Assembly: GCA_012934845.2 (NCBI GenBank)
Contig: WNNJ02001804.1
Span: forward strand, 1-64,000
Direction: 5' to 3'
Origin: Pomphorhynchus laevis
Taxonomy: Eukaryota; Acanthocephala; Palaeacanthocephala; Echinorhynchida; Pomphorhynchidae
DNA: 64,000 bases
Shown here: piece by piece, positions 43,150-53,921 of the stretch
Layout of the letters: the number at the start of each line of letters is the position of its first letter
How positions within the stretch are numbered: the stretch's first letter is position 1
Notes under the pieces: model-generated
Told to the model about the DNA's origin: nothing
The model's database searches: none
What the model saw: only the letters and a program-made list of their open reading frames with translations
Made by a program: the position numbers and the translations under genes

Positions 43150-45050
43150 CTTCTGCCAAGGAATTGGTATAATAGTATAGTAAATAGTAAACAACTATAT
43201 TATAATAACTCGGTTAGATGTAGGCCGAGAAGTCATGGCGAAAAAGGGAATAAGAAAAATAGACTATGAGCAATTAGACATATTAAAACAATTTTTAAGA
43301 TATAAAAAGCTAAAAGATCTTTATGTAAATATAAGAAGTTTTTCTAAAGATATCATTTGTTCAAAAATCAAATTTAATTGAAGAATATGATGGGGTAAGT
43401 TGTATAATAGACAGTTATTGTAATACAAAATACTATAATCGTACAATAAATGTTAATAATAACAATAAAATATTAAAAAAATATGTATATAAATGAACAA
43501 TTAGAAATATTAAAACAACTTTTAAGAGATAATAATAGTCTCTAGTAGGATTGGATGACGTGGTGCAAGGAATTGGCAGAAGTAGTATAATACATAATAA
43601 ACAACTATATTATAATAATCCGGTTAAACGCAAACCAAGAAGTCATGGTGATAAAAGGAATAGGAAAAATAGAGTTAAAAATATTAAAAAAGATATGTAT
43701 ATAAATGAACAATTAGAAATATTAAAACAACTTTTAAGTGATAATAAGCTAAAAGATCTTTATGTAAATATAAGAAGTTTTTCTAAAGATATCATTTGTT
43801 CAATAAATCAAAAATTAATTAACGACTATGATAGGCTAAGTTGTATAATAGACAGTTATTGTAATACAAAATACTATAATCATACAATAAATGTTAATAA
43901 TAACAATAGAAAATATACATTAACCATAAACTTCATTAATAAATGTATAGATAACATAAATATAGCCGGACTTTTAAATAATTCTAAAAGTAAAGAAATA
44001 ATAGGGATCAGATTTAAGTAAATATATTCCTAAAATAAGGTATAAACTCCTACCACCATTAGGACGAAAAATTTGTAATTATAATAAAGAATTAAAATCA
44101 ATATGTAACGATAATATTAGAAACATAATGGAAACAGAATGCAATTGTAAAAGTCTTAGTTTTGATAAAATAAATGAACATACATGTACCCATAATCTAG
44201 AATTAATTGAAAACACTGATTTAAGGAAAAGGCTTTAAAATTGGTATAAATATAGATTAAATAATATCAATGGGTATAATAAATAAAGATATAATAATAA
44301 CGATAAAAATAAAATTTACAAATCGATTAAAATTTAAATAATAAATTAAATTGAATAAAATTAATTAATTAATTAATATTAATTAATATTATTATTTGAT
44401 TAATTATTAATTATTAATAAATAAGTTAATATAATCGATAATTAAATCGATTAAAATTTGGAAAGATTATATTTGTAAAAATATAAAAATTAAAAATAAA
44501 ATGAAAATAACAAACAATTACAAAAGGAAAGATAAAATTAATAAAGATATGTATAAAGAACTTACTAAATTAAAGGATAACTATATAATAACAACTATTG
44601 ATAAAGCTAGTAATAACTTTGTCTTCATATGCAAAAAAAGCTTTATTATGATATACTGATGAAAGAGGTTAATTATAATGATTTAAATATAAACACAACA
44701 CTTGAATGTAGTGATTTAAGTTTAGAAACAATTATTACAAGTCATAGTTCTATAATGGATAAAAAGGGTATAAATATTGAATCCGATAATAAAACTACTT
44801 TATTTGAATAAGAATTAAAAATTTATTGAGAAGTCTGAGTGCCTATCATCATTTGTTCAATTCAGGAATAATGATATGTTCAACGTTGTTTAGGATATTT
44901 CGTTACCAAGATGTTTTAGCTAAATTAAACTCAATTAATATTAATTATATTGATTTAAAAGTCGACCATACTTGGGAAAGGAAGGATTCTGGATTAATCA
45001 ACTCGGTGCTGCCGTATATAATGTTACAATCGGTTAATGAAATTTCCTAA
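43150..45050 (+). mobile_element. Penelope-like element, N-terminal region of the RT protein
   Basis: Encodes, with broken frames, GIGRSSIIHNKQLYYNNPVK, an open frame at 43551-44021, then PKIRYKLLPPLGRKICNYNK, a Cys/His cluster (ECNCKSLS...HTCTHNLE), DNYIITTIDKASNNFVFICK (a conserved block before the RT palm) and further pieces to 45050. About 43200-43540 is a partial duplicate of the start. This is the 5' half of the same family whose 3' half occurs elsewhere; the palm is missing here. The DKASNN motif ties it to the animal YIDD-type RTs. Confidence 0.65.
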
Positions 45051-45229
45051 ATAATAAATAACATTATTATTTATCCTAAAATATAGGATTATTTTAAGAT
45101 ATATATATTAGAGCCATGTATAATAAAGCTCGAATACTCAGAGGTAACACAAAAAGATTATATATTTATTTTACGAGATGTCAAACACTGAGTAACATCT
45201 TAGTAAGTGCATAACTAAAAGTGAAATAA

Positions 45230-45680
45230 TCTATTCAGCACATAACCCTACATACATCTGCGCCATGCGGCGATAAACGATGTGTATGTTGTGCATATAT
45301 GATGACAATATCAACGTTTATAGTCGCACAAAAATTACATATAGAGTAAAAGGGATTTCTACATGTATAAACCGAAAAAGGTATCTATATATTAAGATGC
45401 AACACTTGCCAAATAAAATATGTGGGCGAGACAGGTATGACATGATTACATGCCGAGACAGGTATGTTATTTTATCTCAGACAAAATAATCGGCGTAGCG
45501 ACATCAGTCTGAAAAGAAACCGAGAAGGGGCGGTAAGTCCTGTATTAGAAAATCCTGACCATAGTTTTACTAGTGTCAGAGACAGTTGAATTTTAGTCGA
45601 ATAGAAATAAACGTGAAAGTTATTGGGTTAGGCAACTACAAACTGATTTGGATTAAATGCTAATAATGAGTATCGGCTAC
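45230..45680 (+). mobile_element. Penelope element remnant with GIY-YIG nuclease region
   Basis: Pieces in different frames read PCGDKRCVCCAYM, then CNTCQIKYVGETGMT, then RRSDISLKRNREGA and NPDHSFTSV. This is the Cys linker and the GIY-YIG fold (YVGET motif, conserved R and H regions) of a second Penelope family. Broken and old. Confidence 0.7.
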
Positions 45681-45989
45681 CTTGATCATCTGTATTGTAT
45701 GCCATATATTTAGGATGAATATATCAAATCAACAATTTAACTCAGTTAATTTTCACGTTATTCTTCCGTGGCAAACAAACGTATACGTGTGTGAGTGAAA
45801 TAAATTTTCAAGGAGCTTTTGCCTGACGAAGACAATTTACCAAAACGTTGTCAATAAATGTACATAATAATAAATATAGAGATGATTTATTGGCCTCTTT
45901 GTCTCTCGACACTGGGCTAAACTAAATAAAAACATCAAATATACATTAAAACAGAGTAAAGTACAAAATGTCTTCGCGATGGCTACCGA

Positions 45990-47250
45990 CTCTGTAGTTT
46001 CTCAATCTCCGTCAAGCTCATCTTTGAAAAATGGAGGGCAGTCAAACACATGAAGCAAGGAATTACATAAATGAAGGCAATACGTACAGATGCATGTTGA
46101 TGTGCTGTTATGAAGAGAGATACGGATGGATCAAAATTTACCATGGTACACATGAAGAGATACTCTACAAGTTAAAGGGCGTTTTTGCGTTCGTGGATTT
46201 CGCCAATTAATTTGAATGAACGCAGGGATCAAGTATATGTCTGAATCAAGTAAAAGATAATTTTACTTCAAGTTTTTGAAAAATTCACATGTTCGAGGAG
46301 GATGGAGGAGATTACAAAGAAATACAGAACCAGTTTGTAATTTTGAAATCGCGGCTACAGCAGTAGAAGATTTAGGAGAGACATCTATAGCGCGCTTAAC
46401 AAATCTTCATTGTCACTGCTGATTTGGGCGAAGTTAGAGGGAGAGATATATTCTCAGAATGCATGTAATTCATATTGAATTATAGGAAGAAACACGATAT
46501 GGAATTAGCGAATAGCGCCTTCGTATGACAGTGAACCAATGTTGGAAGCATGAGAGGTTGCAATTGCAACTTTAGATGCTTTGCGGTCAAGATGAAGTTG
46601 GAATGACCATCTGGAAGATTGCAGAATACCTAAGTAGATGTAGTTTTTACAGAATTCTAAAGGGTAATTATTAAGTAATATCTTGTCTGAACGGCGAAAA
46701 GGGCCTCCCTTGTGGAATTTTATAATTTTCGATTTCTCAATATTCACCTCTAATTGATTTATTCTACAGAATGCATCTAATACGTTGAGATAAAGCTGCG
46801 ATTCCATGAGATCACGAGATATGATGACAAGATCATCAGCATAGAGAACTGCTATGATATAGATATTTTTTGGTCAAAGCCCCGTATATAATAATAAAGT
46901 TTACACGAAAACATGAAGGTAGATTGGCCAAAAACTGAATAACAGTGGACTCAATGAGTCATCTTAAATAACTCCACGGTTTGCGATTAAAGGCTTGGAT
47001 AATTGAAGGCAATCAAAAACGCATAGTGTGCTCGGACATAGAATTGAGTAGATAAGATGAATGAAGCGTCCATAGACATTGGCTTGATCAGTGAGTTTAT
47101 CCAGCAGTAGTTAACGATTGATAGAGTGGAAAGCTTTCTTGAAGTCTATGAATATGGCAAGATGAAGTTGGAATGACCATCTAGATGAAAGCAGAATACC
47201 TAAGTAGATGTAGTTCTTACATAATTCTAGAGGGTGATTGAAGAGTTGGT
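45990..47250 (-). mobile_element. Decayed non-LTR RT element
   Basis: Minus-strand pieces in order: AIFIDFKKAFHSI (motif A, about 47150), LTDQANVYGRFIHLIYSI, SLSPLLFSF (motif B region), AVLYADDLVIISRDLMESQL (motif C, about 46850-46790), then a 100-codon frame (46807-46505) with LEVNIEKSKIIKFHKGGPFR and FCKNYIYLGILQSSRWSF. Frames are broken and the C-terminus is faint. It represents a LINE family distinct from the CR1/L2-like and RTE copies. Confidence 0.7.
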
Positions 47251-47289
47251 TCATTGATTTTAGGTAGAAGATGTAGGAAACTTGCTTAA

Positions 47290-47880
47290 GCTTTATACTA
47301 CTTTACCTTATCATACCATAATTTAGAAATCTTTCCGGATTTTAGAAACGCAGACAGTGTTGAGTTAAATTGTCGCTCTCGTTTGGATGCTTCATCACTA
47401 GTCAGCCTTATAAATTTGTCATATGATAACAAATCCTGTTACGTAGTCGGTCATATCTAATACAACTAACGATTGTCTTTTATCAACCCGACAAATTTTG
47501 ATTGTCAGATCAGATTTATGATATCAGAGAGCGTTTCTAAGATTCGCAGACAGTCTCGAGGCAATGCACGCCATGTTGTCATACTCAATAATTAACAGAA
47601 AGCTATAACTAGGCAATTTCCGAATCACAACGAATGTCTGATTGTTTGTATGGTCCCAAGTTAAGTAATTGTTTTTCCAGTGATGACAGATTTCTATTGG
47701 ATCTATTAGTATAGTTTTCCACGTGTTTAATTGTATTCTTATTTATGTTACCACGATCTAGTCTGTTCAATTTGCTAAAGTGTATACGCTGTAACTCTAA
47801 ACGATGTCTGTTACTAATGTTGTTGATATACTGCTCGACAAATAGAATTTGGTTCGTATCCATACGCTAAATAATATTTT
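47290..47880 (-). mobile_element. Penelope element remnant, region before the RT palm
   Basis: The minus strand reads HVENYTNRSNRNLSSLEKQL and LNLGPY, then DKRQSLVVLDMTDYVTGF. This is the NLSS..LL.LG and DKG..VVV.D..DY pattern that precedes the palm in Penelope RTs. Broken. It may belong with the GIY-YIG family at 45.2 kb, but the orientation is opposite. Confidence 0.6.
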
Positions 47881-48157
47881 GCTAACTGGCATTAAAAGTA
47901 TTGCGAGGTATATTGATTTGTCTTCATGCTTCTTGTACGGAGAATGACATTAACATATTCTATATTTTATTCTGCATTTTAGAGTGACTGAAATTATCCA
48001 CATCGCATTAAAAACGAACAAACTGAGGTATCAAACCTCGTGATCTGCATTGCTTAATATACTCGATGGGACATTGCCTATTGATCAGTTTCTTTTTATC
48101 GTTGATAGTTTTAAGCAGAAATTTCAAGTGCCACCAAAGCACTTCTTAATATTGTCC

Positions 48158-48285
48158 AATGATACGTTCGATGTGCTATTCAAATGTTCAGGACGTTTAA
48201 ACATCGAGAGGAATAGAAAAAGGAAATTAATAAGGACGATGTTTAAACGCCCTGAACAATTGAATAGCACATCGAACGTATCATG
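48158..48285. repeat. Fold-back repeat, arms of about 48 bp
   Basis: GATACGTTCGATGTGCTATT...GTTCAGGACGTTTAAACATCG faces CGATGTTTAAACGCCCTGAAC...AATAGCACATCGAACGTATC with two or three mismatches around a roughly 30-bp loop. It is GC-richer than its surroundings. No family assignment. Confidence 0.9.
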
Positions 48286-48739
48286 ATGTCAGAGAAAAAA
48301 TTTAAATCAAATGAATTTTCATGGTATTTTTAAAGAATTTTTTGTAGTTATTCGATCCTTGTTTAAAATAGGTTTTTTTTAATTTAAATTATCTTAAACA
48401 TCTCTATTTTAATTTAGATTTTAGAATTCATTTCATAATTAAATAATTATAAACTAATCTTTACAATCAATCGTTAACATTTTAATAACTTTTTAATAAT
48501 CCTTGATAATTATTTAATAATTTCTCGCTAAATTATAGCATGTAATTTATGTAAGGCACAATTTTTAATTAAAATTATGATAATTGAAATCTTTAAATAT
48601 GTTAAATTTAAAATCTTTAAAATTACTGTTCTTGTAACTTTGCTCAATCATTAAAATAAAAATAAAATAATTTAAATAATAATTTTAAATAATTTAAATT
48701 GTCAATAAAATAATTTATCATTTTTGAATCAGTTACCAC

Positions 48740-49504
48740 TAACTGATTAGTTAGTGGTAACTAATCAGATATCAGTTATCACACTCACTAAGAAATTTTA
48801 CCTTAGTAAAATCTGATTAGTTAGTGGTAACTAATCAGATATCAGTTATCACACTCACTAAGAAATTTTACTTTAGTAAAATCTGATTAGTTAGTGGTAA
48901 CTAATCAGATATCAGTTATCACACTCACTAAGAAATTTTACTTTAGTAAAATCTGATTAGTTAGTGGTAACTAATCAGATATCAGTTATCACACTCACTA
49001 AGAAATTTTACTTTAGTAAAATCTGATTAGTTAGTGGTAACTAATCAGATATCAGTTATCACACTCACTAAGAAATTTTACTTTAGTAAAATCTGATTAG
49101 TTAGTGGTAACTAATCAGATATCAGTTATCACACTCACTAAGAAATTTTACTTTAGTAAAATCTGATTAGTTAGTGGTAACTAATCAGATATCAGTTATC
49201 ACACTCACTAAGAAATTTTACTTTAGTAAAATCTGATTAGTTAGTGGTAACTAATCAGATATCAGTTATCACACTCACTAAGAAATTTTACTTTAGTAAA
49301 ATCTGATTAGTTAGTGGTAACTAATCAGATATCAGTTATCACACTCACTAAGAAATTTTACTTTAGTAAAATCTGATTAGTTAGTGGTAACTAATCAGAT
49401 ATCAGTTATCACACTCACTAAGAAATTTTACTTTAGTAAAATCTGATTAGTTAGTGGTAACTAATCAGATATCAGTTATCACACTCACTAAGAAATTTTA
49501 CTTT
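48740..49504. repeat. 70-bp satellite of two palindromes, about ten copies
   Basis: Exactly 70-bp units (for example the shared word starts at 48811 and 48881), nearly identical throughout. Each unit holds CTGATTAGTTA-GTGG-TAACTAATCAG, an 11-bp perfect palindrome, and ATTTTACT-TT-AGTAAAAT across the unit joint, an 8-bp perfect palindrome. The spacing is uniform and there is no variable spacer, so this is not a CRISPR-like array. It lies about 500 bp beyond the 3' end of the CXC-RT element. Confidence 0.95.
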
Positions 49505-50090
49505 CTCAACCAAAATACAAAAAATATTTTTATTATTTAAAATAATAATAAATTATTTAAATAAATTATTTATCTTTATAAATAATAAATAATTACATGG
49601 TTATTTTTATTTATTTTTATTAATCTTCGCTAATTTATTGAAAGATAAACTTTTAATAGATAATAAAGCATCCTAAGATATCTGAGATAATGTTTTTATT
49701 TCATATAGACATTATAAAATTTATAAAATATAAAATTATTAATAATAGTTTAATAGTGTGAGTTTTATCATGCATATGCGTCGCTCAATAAATAACAAAA
49801 ATTTACAAATTTAGTGCCAAATTTATTGTCAAATACGACTGGTTTTTTGGAAGGCAGTCTGACGAAAAAATTTCAGATATAACTAGTACAGGCGTCGCTT
49901 CCAAATCATACATCTTTTAACATTTCGCGTAACGTCATCTTCGAAAGATGAGCGCATGAATAAATATTTTTTTTAATTATAATAAATCATTCAAAAATAA
50001 GACAGCTTAAAGGTTACCCTCTAATGGGTCCAAAGTGGCAATTCAAATTCTGATTTTTTAGTTCAAAGGGAGTTGATCGTACAAATCGAC

Positions 50091-53000
50091 TTAGAGTGGT
50101 GCGTCCTTATCGTGAATTAGAGTTCCTGGTTCCTGATACCTGTTTCGCATAGCCATCGATGTGGATTTTATAATAAGGAGTGAAATCCTGGCTCTTTCTT
50201 GACGGATCAAATCGGGATATGAAAGGTTGTTGTTGCTCGCTTTAAGTGAAGATATGCGCTTAAGTATCGAGTCCGCTATCTTTCCAATACCACCAACAGT
50301 TGAGAAAATCAACGGGTGAAACGAAGCATTTTCTATTTTCGCAATCCGCTCTGTATATTTTGCCTGCTTCCGATTTTCATGGTACTTGAAGGGATCCTTC
50401 ATTGTATCCAAGGAATAAGACGGCGCTAGGTTGTTGAAAACGCATACGTCCATAAAGGACCGCTCCGTCAGATTCCCGAAGAGGCCAGTACATCTTATAT
50501 CTGATCTTGCCTCTCTGTCCCGTGATGTGGCTTGAGATTCAAAAATGACTGTGTCTGGAACCGGGAGCAATACTGGTTCTGTACATACGAGTCGACAGGT
50601 TTCCTTGAGTGATCTAGCAATCTCGTTAGCGACACTGTTGTGACGAATGAAGTTGAAACAGCCTGTCTTGCATGAAAGTGCGTGTATTGTTGTTAGAGAC
50701 ACTCCACACGCACACTCACCCAAATAGCGATTCGGTTTCCACTCGTATCTTATTGAAATCGCGTCGTGGAATTCTGAGGAGGATATGAACAAACCCTCAA
50801 CAAACCCTGCTGTTAACCACGAGTAGGCACCTTTCATGCTGGCATTCCATAAAATTTTCTTTAAATCATTTTTAGAGTTACTAGTAATCTCCGTCACCAT
50901 TCTGTTAAACTTTATTATGTTCATTTCTCTTATCTGCTTGACTACATTATGCTGAGTCGTTTCTAGGGGAACTTCTGAGTGGTCTCTATCTACACTAGCC
51001 CTATACATCATGCGTGATTTCTCGTATTCATTATTGCATTCTTGAGTATAGTCGACTATACCAAGTCCTCCATATCTGCATGGTAAAGCTACTATTCTAC
51101 TTGACTCATCGTCGAGGCTGTTGATTCCCAGCATTCCCGGTAAAAGATTATGAAGTATCGCATTCTTTAAAGGTATTGGAAGACAATCTGCTACTTCACA
51201 TGTTCTAAGAATGTATGAAAATTTGTGTAGCAAAGCTTTAATTAGCAAAGTGTATCCGGCGAAGGCGTTTCTATCGGCAATCTGTTTCAGCTTTTCTATT
51301 TGACCTGACCAATTCGTTACTTTGTTGATTATCTCGGTTTCAACATATTGTTCGAGCCCAATCATGCTCCCAAGTTATTTGATACCATCGCATCGAATAT
51401 CTACACCATCATCCGCAAGTTCATCCAGACAATCAATATTACAGCTTTTGCCTGTCAATACTGTACATTTTGATGAATTTATTATGAATCCAAACGCGGG
51501 TCCTATTCGGTTAAGCTCTTTCCAGACCTTATTTATATCGCTTGGTTTGCCCACGCACGCTCCATCATCGGCGTACCAACAGTGTTTAGCGTTTGGAGCT
51601 ACTTGTTTTACTTTTCCTATTAGTGGCATCGAGGCTGCAGCGAATGCTGCCATGGCGAGAGGGTCCCCTTGTATGAAACCTTCTGTTGATTTTAATATTG
51701 AGTTATCCACCACCAGCATCGAAGGTTGAATGTAGGTATTGTGTAATATCGTCGACATTGCGGGACTGATGAATTTCATATTTTCCAGTGCCATTTTTCG
51801 GTTGCAGTTATTAAAGGCATTGGTTGCATCTATTAGTAAAATGCATTCATCAGAAGATTGACTAATCGTATCTCGAATCGTGTGAATAGCAATCTCTGTT
51901 CCACATCTTTGGCCTGCACAAAGTTGCGTAAAACCACATACACTCCTAACATATTTTCCAATAAGTGACAACACAGTACGTCCCGCAATCGGTCTCAATA
52001 CTTCTCCTACTCCAATGGGTCTAATCCCATTATGCTTTTCCAGCGGTATAACGCGACTGACTGTGAACGCTTGTAACGCTACTGGATTTAACTTTTCGCT
52101 TGAAATCTTTATTACAAATCCGCATATCGCTGCGGCAAGACGTTTTGAGGCTAATCCATGTATTGTTAGAAATTTACGCCACTCATCTGCACATACCCCC
52201 GAATGCCCGGCAGATCCCTTGGTACTTTTGGACGCTTTAATTATATCATCAGGTGTGATATCGAAGAACTTTGTGTCGTGATGATCTACACAACCAGCCA
52301 TCTTTTCTTTCAGAAGGTATTCTTCGTTCACCGTAGAGGCTCTTGGGTGGAGTTCTTCTAATTTTTCGAGTACCGTTTTGCCTTGAATTATTGTTTCAGC
52401 AGCCAAAACTCCTGAGTGTTGTCCTTTGTCTAGCAACCTTGATGCCTTTCCGTATTTTCCAGATTTAATCAATTTAACTGTTTTCTCGATCACGAAAGAT
52501 TCTGGTAGCTTTTTATTTTCAATGTTATCCTTTCTCATTTTCTGTAGGTAGGATGCTTCGGACATAAGTTCGTCAAGTTTCAAATCTTTGAGTAATGTTA
52601 ATCTTCTTTCTAGGGTTTTTCGTAGTAAGTTAACCTTCCGCGTTGGCGGCCTCTGCAATAGCAGTTGACATAGCATAGTAGATCGAACTAGAGGATCGTA
52701 TGCGCATACATTTGACTGATTGAAATATTCGAAACATTCACTCAAAAGATCAATAAATTTCTGACTGGCGCCACATTTGGGAAGCGCAAAATGATTTGGG
52801 ATCCATTTTATTACCTCCGTAAAACCAGTGCTCCAAAATAGATTCTGATTGGTAGCATAATTGATTGGTGACAAGGCACACGCGCTCGAGACTTCGGCGA
52901 TAGAATCGACGTTTGTTGCATTATGCATTTCTAGCACTTTATCGGTAGTATTTGCTCTAGGTTGATGAACAGGGTCATTGTATACAGTTTTCGTCTTTCT

Positions 53001-53129
53001 AGTACAGTTCGGAGCTCTGCAGTTTATGCAGTTCGAGCCTGCTTTTGCGCACCGGCAACCTTTGCATCTTGCTGCATCAGTGTTACAAGAGCAGCATGGT
53101 CTACTTGTAGACGGTTTGCCACGAGGCAT
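50091..53129 (-). CDS. Non-LTR element: CXC finger + RT + restriction-like endonuclease
   Basis: One frame of 1,012 codons from the ATG at 53129 to the TAA at 50091-50093, with a single in-frame TAA at 51375-51377 between DGIK and LGSMIG. Residues 12-42 are nine cysteines in CCSC...CKGCRC...CINC...C spacing, a CXC-type zinc-binding motif. The RT spans about residues 270-650: ADEWRKFLTIHG, LLIDATNAFNNCNR (motif A), EGFIQGDPLAMAAF (motif B) and CWYADDG (YADD at 519-522). The C-terminus has a C-X-C...H...C motif from about residue 806, then REARSDIRC...RSFMDVCVF, the R2-type PD-(D/E)XK nuclease pattern. In the R2-like groups such proteins nick DNA and prime reverse transcription. I cannot assign the clade. 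With one stop only, the copy is young. It lies 3' of SCFD1 exon sequence, same strand. Confidence 0.88.
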
Positions 53130-53206
53130 TGCCACTCCCTCAGTGTAAGTAATGTAAGTATTTGTTAGTTAGCAGCTAAGAATTTTAATTGTAATTTGTG
53201 TAATTT

Positions 53207-53247
53207 GATCTGGAAAGTCGATCTGGAGAGTCGATCTGGAAAGTCGA
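53207..53247 (-). repeat. Three short tandem repeats upstream of the CXC-RT element
   Basis: GATCTGGAAAGTC / GATCTGGAGAGTC / GATCTGGAAAGTC just 5' of the element's start codon. Likely part of its 5' UTR. Confidence 0.7.
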
Positions 53248-53921
53248 TTGTATGTTTATTAGAAACTATATTTTTTTAAGCATGAATAAATAATTGAAAA
53301 AATAATAATTTATTTGACACAAAGTGAATTTTTTAATTAATTACGAGACGCTTAGTTTTAATTACTCCGTCGATTGTTCGATATGACTTTTTCATTTGCA
53401 ACAAGCGGTTCCGTGGTTTGCATGTTCTTCGTAATTAAATCGGTAAAATCCGTTCCAACAAAAAGAGTTGTGCGCCATTTTTCTGCCACACACAAACTTT
53501 ATGCGTAGTAAATTCTTTGCGTTAGAAGCTGGAACTAAAAGGTCGTCCATATTTGACATTTCGGAGGATCACAAGCTACATCAAGATTATTAAGTGCATA
53601 TCTTTTATGTAATTCTATAAAATTTGTGGACTTCATCTATACTTGTATTCCCAATAAAAAATTATGAAATAAAAAGATTTTTAAGTCACCTGAAATTAAT
53701 TTTAATTAAATGCTAATTAATTTAATTAATTTTAAAAATTTAATTTAGATTATTTTTTAAACTAAAATATTTTATTTTAATTTAAATTATTTGATTTTTA
53801 ATGAAACAAATATTTATCTAAATATCAATTCATAAATAATAGGTGATATGACCGTCTTCATTATTATATTAAGTTTAAACTATAATCTAACGAATTAAAA
53901 AGTGATAAGAATCTACCGAAC

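Noticed and set aside
48050-48286. 78-codon frame as a gene
   Set aside because: Half of it lies in the fold-back repeat. No conserved features.
48740-49504. CRISPR-like array
   Set aside because: All of each 70-bp unit is repeated, with no variable spacers, and the host is a eukaryote.
53350-53480. Minus-strand frame TTLFVGTDFTDLITKNM as the last SCFD1 exon
   Set aside because: The acceptor GTGTGTGGCAG is good, but the phase does not fit the preceding exon end and similarity to the SLY1 C-terminus is weak.
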